Positions 7,046-13,734 of a stretch of 13,734 nt of DNA are shown here, one piece after another (position 1 is the stretch's first letter; every line of letters begins with the position of its first letter). The DNA is from TMED14 sp964475135 (GTDB lineage: Bacteria; Bacteroidota; Bacteroidia; Flavobacteriales; Schleiferiaceae), in NCBI GenBank assembly GCA_964475135.1, contig CAYYWL010000036.1:1-13734 (forward strand), in the 5' to 3' direction. A program made the position numbers and the translations under genes. A model generated the notes under the pieces. The model searched no databases and was not told the DNA's origin. It worked only from the letters and a program-made list of their open reading frames with translations.

Positions 7046-8053
7046 GTGCAGTCGGTCGTCAACAAACTCATCGCCCAATGGGACAAAGGGCAGTTTGCCC
7101 CGGTCTACGTCGTAGCGGGAGAAGAACCCTTTTTTGCGCATGCCTTGACCGACGCGCTGCTGGAACGTGCGCTACCTGAAGCAGACCGCGCCTTCAACCA
7201 GTCAGTGCTTTATGGGCGCGACGTGGATGCACGGGCCGTGGAATCCGAAGCTAAACGCTTCCCAATGATGGCCGAACGGACGGTGGTGGTGGTGCGTGAA
7301 GCTCAAGACCTGCGCAACCTCGAGGACCTCGCGGCCTACGTCAAGAACCCACAGCCCCAGACCGTGCTGCTCCTTAGCCTTACTGGCAAGGCCTTGGACA
7401 AGCGCAAGGCCCTCTTTAAAACCCTAAAACCCGGCGAAACCTATTTTCAGTTCGACCGCATCCCCGAATACCAGATTGCCGGAAGCGTCGCTGAACTCGC
7501 CCGCCAGCGCGGCCTGAAAATCAGCGAAAAAGCTGCTTCGGTCCTCGTTGAAAGCCTAGGTGTGGACCTCTCGGCCATCGACCAAGAGCTCGGTAAGTAC
7601 GCCGTGGTGCTCGGCGAGGGCGGCGAAGTCACTGCAGCAACGGTCGAAAAGTACACGGGCTCGAGCCGCGAGTACAACCAGTTCGAACTCTTGAGGGCCC
7701 TCGTCGCCCACAACCCCGAGCGCAGCTACATGATCGCCCGAAGCATGATGAAGTACAGCCGTTCGAGCCCGCTGATCTTGGTCATAGCCACGCTATACGG
7801 AACGTTTTTCAAAGCTCTCATCTACCAAGGCATGGGTGCTCATCCCAACCCAAAGTCAGCGTCCGCACAACTCGGTGTCTCAGAATTTGCACTCCGTGAC
7901 ATCGCCAAAGCGGCCCAAAACTATTCAGGAGGGCACTTGGCCCGCATCGTGGGTTATCTTCGCGAAGCTGATCGCCAAGCTAAAGGCATGGCGTCGCCCA
8001 ACCTACGTGATTCCGACATCCTCGATGAGCTTCTGTTCAAAATCCTTTACTAA
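7046..8053 (+). CDS. holA: DNA polymerase III subunit delta
   Basis: This 335-residue protein has normal HolA length. Delta is the wrench subunit of the clamp loader that opens the sliding beta clamp during DNA replication. The N-terminal AAA-like domain begins with APVYVVAGEEPFF (18-30), the usual family block where ATP-binding residues are degenerate. The middle shows YVKNPQPQTVLLLSL and ALDKRKALFKTLK, and the C-terminal collar helices end with SDILDELLFKILY, also typical. The GTG at 7046 is chosen because it gives the family N-terminus immediately after rlmH and a promoter box. The 3' end overlaps the TonB-dependent receptor start by 29 bases, so the two are likely on one transcript despite unrelated roles. 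Confidence 0.94.
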   Translation: MQSVVNKLIAQWDKGQFAPVYVVAGEEPFFAHALTDALLERALPEADRAFNQSVLYGRDVDARAVESEAKRFPMMAERTVVVVREAQDLRNLEDLAAYVKNPQPQTVLLLSLTGKALDKRKALFKTLKPGETYFQFDRIPEYQIAGSVAELARQRGLKISEKAASVLVESLGVDLSAIDQELGKYAVVLGEGGEVTAATVEKYTGSSREYNQFELLRALVAHNPERSYMIARSMMKYSRSSPLILVIATLYGTFFKALIYQGMGAHPNPKSASAQLGVSEFALRDIAKAAQNYSGGHLARIVGYLREADRQAKGMASPNLRDSDILDELLFKILY

Positions 8054-10364
8054 GGCGCTTACTGCGCTCGCCCTCACATTGGCCAGCCTTGGCCTCGCTG
8101 CTCAAACGGGTGGCCTTCGCGGACTCGTAGTCGACCAGGCCGACCAATCTCCGTTGAACCTAGCTAAGGTTTCGCTGTCCGCGGGGGGCAAAGCACTTGA
8201 ATCCTATACCAATAACGACGGATTTTACCAGGTGAACTCCATCCCTGTTGGTACCTACAAAGTCACCTTCAGCCGCGCCGGATATGCGCCGCAAACCATT
8301 GAAATCAAGGTTTCTGCAGATAAAAACACCTTTACTCGGGTCACCATGAACGAGTCCGTAATCGAGCTTGATGACGTGGTGATTGACGCCCGCAAGCAAG
8401 AAAAACAGACCAAGGTTTCGACGGCAGTGGTACAGCTCAACCCCAAATCCATCGGCACCTTCTCGATTGGTGGCGAGCCCGACCTGGTGCGTGCCCTGCA
8501 GGTGATGCCGGGTGTAATTACCACTGGAGACCAAGGTGGCCAGCTCTACATCCGCGGTGGGGCCCCCATCCAAAACCTCGTCAAACTCGACGGGATGATT
8601 CTCTACAACCCCTTTCACAGCATCGGATTCTTTTCGGTGTTTGAAACCGACATCCTGCAGTCCGCAGACGTCTACACGGCGGGCTTCGGAGCCGAATACG
8701 GCGGCCGCACCTCGTCGGTCATGGACATCCGCACCCGTACAGGCCGTCGCGACCGCATTTCAGGTAAGGTCAGTGCTTCAACCTACCTCGCAAAGGCCCT
8801 GCTTGAGGTGCCCATCGGCCGCAAAAAAAACGGAATCGCACCCAGCTCACTCCTGGTTTCGTTCAAAGAATCCCTCTTGGATCAGGCTGCGCCGATCTTT
8901 TACCCCTACGTCGCTACCGAGTACGACGGCCTACCGTTTGAATTCCGCGACCTGTTTAGCAAGTACACCCTAGAAACCAACGGCGGCAACAAGCTCAATA
9001 TTTTTGGATTCAACTTCAGCGACGCGGTGCGCTTCGCCGGAGGCAAGTCGATCGCCTGGAATTCAGTGGGCTACGGAACCGACTTCACCGTCGTTCCCGC
9101 CTCGTCCAACACAATCTTGCAGGGCCACCTCGCCCAGAGCTCGTACACCATCACCTCTACCGAGATCGAGAATCGTCCGCGCTTCTCAACCATCAACGGA
9201 TTCAATGGCGGATTGGACTTCACTTACCTGCTTCGCAAGGCCGACGAGCTGAAGTACGGCCTCGAATTCATCGGCTACTACACCGACTACCAGTTTACCA
9301 ACACGGTGGGCCGCAGCCTGCAGCAAGAAGACAACACCACGGAGCTTGGAATCTACTTCGACTACAAGCGCCAGCAAGGTCGATGGCTGATTCAGCCCGG
9401 AATTCGCCTGCACAACTACTCGACCATGGGCGTCGTGCGCATCGAGCCGCGCTTTGGGTTCAAGTACAACGCGACCGAAAACCTGCGCATTAAAGGTTCG
9501 GCGGGCCGTTACTCGCAAAACTTGATTGCCGCCAACAGCGACCGCGACGTGGTCAACCTCTTCTACGGATTCTTGAGCGGAGGCGGAATTGACCTCCCCA
9601 GTCAGATTGGCGACCAAGAAGTACAAGGCACGCTGCAAACCGCCGACCACGCCGTTTTTGGAGTGGAGTTCAACCCTGCGCCGCGCTGGAACGTCGAGCT
9701 CGAAGCCTACGTTAAGAATTTTGGAATGATTACGAACGTCAACCGCTTCAAGCTCTACGACGACATTCCGCAGTACGCGAACCAGCCCGAGCGCTTGCGC
9801 AAGGACTTTATGGTAGAGCGCGGTTTGGCACGCGGAATCGATGCCCTCGTGACCTACGAAGACAAGCACTGGTACCTCTGGGCAGTTTACTCTCTGGGCC
9901 GCAGCACGCGATTCGACGGCGAGCAGACGTATGCGCCGTTTTTTGACCGCCGCCACAACACCAACTTCGTGGTTGCGCGCAAGTGGGCCAAGCAGCTCGA
10001 GGTCAACCTTCGATGGAACTACGGCAGCGGATTCCCTTTCACGCCCATTCGCGGCTACTTCGAACAGCTTCCGTTCACCAACCCAGACGGTAGCCCGTAC
10101 ATTGACTTTCCGTACCCCACCGAAAACGGCCAGATGGGTATTTTGTACGGAGACCTCAACAGCAAGCGCCTGCCCGACTACCACCGCCTCGATTTGACCG
10201 CTAAAAAGGCTTGGGACATCAAGGAACACCAACGCCTTGAAGCGTCTTTGGCCATTACCAACGTCTACAACCGCCGTAATATTTTCTACTACGACACCCC
10301 TAAGGCGCAGCGGGTCAACCAGCTGCCAATTATGCCGACGGTTTTGCTGAGCTACGCCTTCTAA
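8025..10364 (+). CDS. TonB-dependent outer-membrane receptor with N-terminal carboxypeptidase-regulatory-like domain
   Basis: The ATG at 8025 gives a 779-residue protein with a clear signal peptide (basic SKSFTK, hydrophobic ALTALALTLASLGLAA, likely cleavage after Ala26). The frame is open further upstream inside holA, but only this start gives a signal peptide. Residues about 30-105 form a CarboxypepD_reg-like beta-sandwich (NNDGFYQVNSIPVGTYKV). The plug follows, with LVRALQVMPGV (155-165) and YIRGG (175-179). The rest is the beta-barrel, rich in alternating aromatic residues and ending LLSYAF with the C-terminal phenylalanine typical of outer-membrane barrels. The family imports ligands using TonB and proton motive force. 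No SusD-like partner or ligand-defining neighbour is present, so the substrate is unknown. An eight-A run (8823-8830) lies in the coding region. Confidence 0.92.
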   Translation: MSFCSKSFTKALTALALTLASLGLAAQTGGLRGLVVDQADQSPLNLAKVSLSAGGKALESYTNNDGFYQVNSIPVGTYKVTFSRAGYAPQTIEIKVSADKNTFTRVTMNESVIELDDVVIDARKQEKQTKVSTAVVQLNPKSIGTFSIGGEPDLVRALQVMPGVITTGDQGGQLYIRGGAPIQNLVKLDGMILYNPFHSIGFFSVFETDILQSADVYTAGFGAEYGGRTSSVMDIRTRTGRRDRISGKVSASTYLAKALLEVPIGRKKNGIAPSSLLVSFKESLLDQAAPIFYPYVATEYDGLPFEFRDLFSKYTLETNGGNKLNIFGFNFSDAVRFAGGKSIAWNSVGYGTDFTVVPASSNTILQGHLAQSSYTITSTEIENRPRFSTINGFNGGLDFTYLLRKADELKYGLEFIGYYTDYQFTNTVGRSLQQEDNTTELGIYFDYKRQQGRWLIQPGIRLHNYSTMGVVRIEPRFGFKYNATENLRIKGSAGRYSQNLIAANSDRDVVNLFYGFLSGGGIDLPSQIGDQEVQGTLQTADHAVFGVEFNPAPRWNVELEAYVKNFGMITNVNRFKLYDDIPQYANQPERLRKDFMVERGLARGIDALVTYEDKHWYLWAVYSLGRSTRFDGEQTYAPFFDRRHNTNFVVARKWAKQLEVNLRWNYGSGFPFTPIRGYFEQLPFTNPDGSPYIDFPYPTENGQMGILYGDLNSKRLPDYHRLDLTAKKAWDIKEHQRLEASLAITNVYNRRNIFYYDTPKAQRVNQLPIMPTVLLSYAF

Positions 10365-10377
10365 TGCCCTAACTTTG
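10344..10377 (+). promoter_or_regulatory. Two-element promoter of pyrG-yidC (TTG, 23-base spacer, TAACTTTG)
   Basis: TAACTTTG at 10370-10377 is a perfect -7 match, and TTG at 10344-10346, inside the end of the receptor gene, stands 23 bases upstream, at the upper limit of the flavobacterial -33/-7 spacing. The pyrG ATG follows 17 bases after the box, so the leader is short. This is the best supported promoter in the window. Confidence 0.65.
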
Positions 10378-10394
10378 CGCGAACCTCGCAGCGC

Positions 10395-12008
10395 ATGGCA
10401 AATCAGGCAAAATACATTTTCGTCACCGGTGGCGTTACCTCTTCATTGGGCAAGGGCATTGTGGCTTCTTCGCTCGCCAAACTTCTTCAGGCCCGTGGGT
10501 TTTCGGTAACTATTCAGAAGTTTGACCCCTACCTCAACATTGATCCGGGTACCCTGAACCCCTACGAGCACGGAGAGTGCTACGTCACCAACGACGGAGC
10601 CGAAACCGACCTCGACCTCGGCCACTACGAGCGCTACCTCAACCGCCCGACCTCACAGGCAAACAACGTGACGACGGGCCGCATCTACCAGCACGTCATC
10701 GACAAAGAGCGTCGCGGCGACTACTTGGGCAAGACGGTGCAGATTATCCCGCACATCACTGACGAAATCAAGCGCCGCATGCTTCTTTTGGGCGAGGACG
10801 GTCGCTACGAAATCGTGATTACTGAAATTGGCGGAACCGTGGGCGACATCGAAGCCCTTCCGTTCATCGAGGCGGTTCGTCAGCTTCGCTGGGAACTGGG
10901 ATCGCGCTGCGTGAGCGTGCACCTCACACTGGTTCCCTACTTGCGGGCCACAGGCGAGCTCAAAACCAAGCCGACGCAGCACTCGGTCAAAATGCTCCAG
11001 GAGTCCGGCGTTCAGCCAGACATCCTCGTGTGCCGTGCCGAACACAGCCTCGGTGAGGACGTGCGCCGAAAGTTGGCCCTTTTTTGCAACGTCACGCCAG
11101 ACGCGGTAATTGAGTCCCTTGATGCCCGCACCATTTACGAGGTTCCGATGCTTCTGCGCGATCAGGCCATGGACCAGGTGGTGCTGCGCAAGTTGGGCCT
11201 TTCTGTCGAGGGCAAGCCCGAACTCAAGAAGTGGGAGTCCTTCGTGACCAATCTTCTCAATCCTGAGCGCGAAGTGCGGATTGGCCTAATCGGTAAGTAC
11301 GTCGAGCTCAAGGACTCGTACAAGTCCATCAGCGAAGCCCTCATTCACGCCGGAACCGAACACCGCGCCAAAGTCCAGATCGAGTGGATTCACTCTGAGG
11401 AGCTGACCCCTGAAAATGCCGCTTCGCACCTAGAGGGGCTACACGGGGTGCTGGTCGCTCCCGGATTTGGAGCCCGTGGATTCGAAGGCAAAATTGAAGC
11501 AGTACGTATCGCCCGCGAGCACGGAATCCCGTTCCTCGGAATCTGCTTCGGCATGCAAGCCTCAGTGATTGAGTACGCCCGCAACGTGCTTGGGCTCCAT
11601 AGAGCCAACTCAAGCGAGGTGGATCCCCAAACGCCCCATGCGGTGATTGACCTCATGGCCGGCCAAAAGGACATCACCGATAAGGGCGGAACCATGCGCC
11701 TCGGCGCCTGCGACTGCGCCCTCGAGCCTGGGAGCAAGCTTGCTCAACTTTACGGAAGCGAGCTTATTTCAGAGCGCCACCGCCACCGCTACGAGTTCAA
11801 TAACGCCTTTCGCGCGGATCTCACCGCCGCAGGCCTTCAGCCTGTGGGTATAAACCCTCAAAACGACCTCGTCGAGATCGTAACCATTCCGACGCACCCC
11901 TGGTTTGTGGGTGTGCAGTTTCACCCGGAGTACCGCTCCACCGTCGAAGCGCCGCACCCGCTGTTCACCTCATTTGTCGAGGCTGCGCTTCAGCACGCAC
12001 ACGTTTAA
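10395..12008 (+). CDS. pyrG: CTP synthase (glutamine-hydrolysing)
   Basis: This 537-residue protein has the usual PyrG length and order. It makes CTP from UTP, ATP and glutamine-derived ammonia in the cytosol. The synthetase domain opens with KYIFVTGGVTSSLGKG (6-21), including the ATP-binding loop, followed by KFDPYLNIDPGTLNPYEHGE, TDLDLGHYERYLN and EIGGTVGDIE for nucleotide and Mg binding. The C-terminal glutamine amidotransferase domain has FLGICFGMQ with the nucleophile Cys384, and the FHPE motif with His510 and Glu512 completing the triad. The ATG at 10395 is the natural start. Only 3 bases separate its stop from yidC, a pairing I recognise from other Bacteroidota. Its own promoter box lies in the 30-base gap after the receptor gene. 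Confidence 0.98.
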   Translation: MANQAKYIFVTGGVTSSLGKGIVASSLAKLLQARGFSVTIQKFDPYLNIDPGTLNPYEHGECYVTNDGAETDLDLGHYERYLNRPTSQANNVTTGRIYQHVIDKERRGDYLGKTVQIIPHITDEIKRRMLLLGEDGRYEIVITEIGGTVGDIEALPFIEAVRQLRWELGSRCVSVHLTLVPYLRATGELKTKPTQHSVKMLQESGVQPDILVCRAEHSLGEDVRRKLALFCNVTPDAVIESLDARTIYEVPMLLRDQAMDQVVLRKLGLSVEGKPELKKWESFVTNLLNPEREVRIGLIGKYVELKDSYKSISEALIHAGTEHRAKVQIEWIHSEELTPENAASHLEGLHGVLVAPGFGARGFEGKIEAVRIAREHGIPFLGICFGMQASVIEYARNVLGLHRANSSEVDPQTPHAVIDLMAGQKDITDKGGTMRLGACDCALEPGSKLAQLYGSELISERHRHRYEFNNAFRADLTAAGLQPVGINPQNDLVEIVTIPTHPWFVGVQFHPEYRSTVEAPHPLFTSFVEAALQHAHV

Positions 12009-12011
12009 ATC

Positions 12012-13733
12012 ATGGAACAACGTCCGTTTTTGGATCGCAACCAGCTGATCGGTTTTGGCCTCATTGGGGCTATTTTGCTCGGAACCTCGTACTGGGCGAG
12101 CACCATGGAGCCAGCTCCAAAGCCTGAGGCTACCAAAGCTTTGAGTGCGGCCACCACAGCGTCGCAACCTGAAGTTGCCACGGTCGATTCCGTTGCCGCC
12201 GCCCTCGACACCCTGGCACCCGAGCAAGAGTTCACACTCGAAAACGCTCAGGTTCGCTACGTTATCAGCAATCGCGGAGGTCAAATCAAGTACGCCGAGC
12301 TCAAAGAATACCTCGACTGGCAGGGCAAACCGCTGCGTGTCATCGACGGCAATCAAGTTCTTGAAGGTCTCACCAACGATGCCATGGTAGCGAGCCAGAA
12401 CGGTTCAAAAATTCAGTTGACAAGCGAACAAGGAACCACGTGGACGTACGAACTCCCAGCTAAGGGCTATGGCCTCCGCTGGGCGCTTCAAACTCCGAGT
12501 ACTTCTGACCTCACGCTGTCGTGGAAGCAGCAGGGAATCCGCCACGAAAAGAGCAAAACGAACGAGACCACCAACTCGAGCACGTACTACTACGAAAACG
12601 CCGAAGAAGACCGCAGCAGCCTCAGTGACGGTCGCGACGACGAAGAGTCTGGCGAAAACCTCGGCTGGGTAGCGCACAAGCAGCAGTACTTCAGCAGCAT
12701 ACTGCAAGCCGATCAGGGCATCCAAAAAGCGGATATGCAGATTCGTGTCGCCACAGACACAGCACACACCCTGAACTACGAGACTAAGCTCACCTTTGCG
12801 AGTGAAAACGGAATCGTTTCAGCTCAGGGAATTTGGTACCACGGTCCCAATCACTACGCTACCCTGAAGTCATTTGATCAAAATTTCGACCAGGTGATTC
12901 CCTTCGGATGGGGCATTTTTGGTTGGATTGGCAAGTACGTGGTTTCGCCGCTTTTCAACTTCTTGGACGGATACGGTCTCAACTACGGTTTGATCATCTT
13001 GCTGATGGCGGCGCTCATCAAACTCGTCCTTTCTCCGCTCACGTTTTCGAGCTATAAGAGCATGGCCAAGATGCGCGTGCTCAAGCCCGAGATGGACGAG
13101 CTCAACGAGAAATTCAAAGATGCAGACCCAGCTAAAAAACAGCAGGAGACCATGGCGCTGTACCAAAAGGCGGGCGTAAACCCTCTTGGAGGGTGCATAC
13201 CCCAGCTCTTGTCTCTGCCCATCTTGATTGCGATGTTCCGCTTCTTCCCGGTATCCATTGAACTTCGCCAGCAGGCCTTCTTGTGGGCAGACGACCTATC
13301 GAGCTACGACAGCATCTTGAGCCTCCCGTTTGAAATTCCGTTCTACGGAGCCCACGTGTCGCTGTTCACCTTGCTCATGGCCATTTCAACGTTCTTGTAC
13401 ACCAAGTTCAACAACTCAATGACGCCCACCTCGGGCAACAGCATGATGCAGCAGCAGATGATGATCATCCAGTACCTGATGCCCTTCATGCTGCTTGTGT
13501 GGTTCAACAACTACTCATCTGGTCTGTCGTACTACTACTTCATTTCAAACGTCCTAACGTTTGGTCAGCAGTGGATCATCAAAGAGTTTGTCATCGACGA
13601 GAAGGTCATTCGCGCTAAAATCGACGAGACCAAGGCCAAGGGCGGATCTCAGTCGCGCTTCGCCAAGAAGATGAACGAAATGCTCGAAGCCAATAAGGAG
13701 GCGGGTAACCGCCGCGCGCGCCGGAGCAAATAG
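12012..13733 (+). CDS. yidC: Membrane protein insertase YidC
   Basis: This complete 573-residue protein ends one base before the window end. YidC inserts and folds inner-membrane proteins, alone or with SecYEG. An N-terminal membrane anchor (about residues 11-29) is followed by an Ala/Thr-rich linker and a periplasmic beta-rich domain (about 70-300), which carries an acidic hydrophilic stretch EEDRSSLSDGRDDEESGE (about 198-215). The conserved insertase core begins around 320 with the first core span, then SPLTFSSYKSMAKMRVLKPE, the coiled cytoplasmic hairpin, NPLGGCIPQLLSLPI, and further spans including YLMPFMLLVWFNNYSSGLSY. The tail is basic (RRARRSK), consistent with ribosome contact. Lys337 occupies the position of the groove arginine of E. 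coli YidC, which I recall as normal for Bacteroidota. It is probably co-transcribed with pyrG. Confidence 0.97.
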   Translation: MEQRPFLDRNQLIGFGLIGAILLGTSYWASTMEPAPKPEATKALSAATTASQPEVATVDSVAAALDTLAPEQEFTLENAQVRYVISNRGGQIKYAELKEYLDWQGKPLRVIDGNQVLEGLTNDAMVASQNGSKIQLTSEQGTTWTYELPAKGYGLRWALQTPSTSDLTLSWKQQGIRHEKSKTNETTNSSTYYYENAEEDRSSLSDGRDDEESGENLGWVAHKQQYFSSILQADQGIQKADMQIRVATDTAHTLNYETKLTFASENGIVSAQGIWYHGPNHYATLKSFDQNFDQVIPFGWGIFGWIGKYVVSPLFNFLDGYGLNYGLIILLMAALIKLVLSPLTFSSYKSMAKMRVLKPEMDELNEKFKDADPAKKQQETMALYQKAGVNPLGGCIPQLLSLPILIAMFRFFPVSIELRQQAFLWADDLSSYDSILSLPFEIPFYGAHVSLFTLLMAISTFLYTKFNNSMTPTSGNSMMQQQMMIIQYLMPFMLLVWFNNYSSGLSYYYFISNVLTFGQQWIIKEFVIDEKVIRAKIDETKAKGGSQSRFAKKMNEMLEANKEAGNRRARRSK

Positions 13734-13734
13734 C

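Noticed and set aside
7836..8024. N-terminal extension of the receptor by 63 codons inside holA
   Set aside because: The extension is polar and would bury the signal peptide. The ATG at 8025 gives a standard signal sequence.
9186..10232. A 348-codon leftward open frame opposite the TonB-dependent receptor
   Set aside because: It is a mirror of the receptor's codon bias. It is valine- and arginine-rich with no motif, while the sense strand is a well-formed barrel protein.
11732..11745. Perfect 14-base palindrome GAGCAAGCTTGCTC within pyrG
   Set aside because: It lies in conserved coding sequence and a single copy gives no sign of a regulatory role.

Overview
The window most likely comes from a Bacteroidota chromosome, probably a flavobacterial or Cryomorphaceae-like lineage with mid-50s GC. 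The evidence is Bacteroidota-type TAnnTTTG promoter boxes in the intergenic gaps, the absence of convincing Shine-Dalgarno sequences, a TonB-dependent receptor with an N-terminal carboxypeptidase-regulatory-like domain, a Bacteroidota-type YfhO membrane protein, and pyrG immediately followed by yidC. The genus cannot be fixed from the sequence. The window is densely coding: ten complete genes and one truncated gene, with only about 265 intergenic bases and no gap longer than about 100 bases. I saw no RNA gene, CRISPR array, insertion sequence or pseudogene.

Region 1 (1-4732) looks like envelope glycan functions. A large YfhO-family membrane protein runs leftward off the window start. Divergent from it, across a 102-base gap, is a tight three-gene unit: a polysaccharide flippase-like protein (TTG start), a family 2 glycosyltransferase overlapping it by 4 bases, and an FkbM-type methyltransferase 15 bases further on. 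Together these could build, methylate and export a surface glycan, but the substrate cannot be read from sequence.

Region 2 (4774-7028) holds a leftward pair, nadC (quinolinate phosphoribosyltransferase, NAD synthesis) and a YihY/BrkB-family inner-membrane protein, overlapping by 4 bases. It is divergent from rlmH (23S rRNA pseudouridine methyltransferase).

Region 3 (7046-10364) is holA (DNA polymerase III delta subunit), apparently read from a near-leaderless GTG, followed by a TonB-dependent outer-membrane receptor whose start lies 29 bases inside holA.

Region 4 (10395-13733) is pyrG (CTP synthase) and yidC (membrane insertase), 3 bases apart, with a good promoter in front of pyrG. yidC ends one base before the window end.

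Most of the window is housekeeping. The points most worth a second look are the YfhO/flippase/GT2/FkbM cluster, four perfectly matching promoter boxes placed very close to start codons, a strong context bias in glycine codons, and an aspartate in the normally Gly-Gly loop of RlmH.
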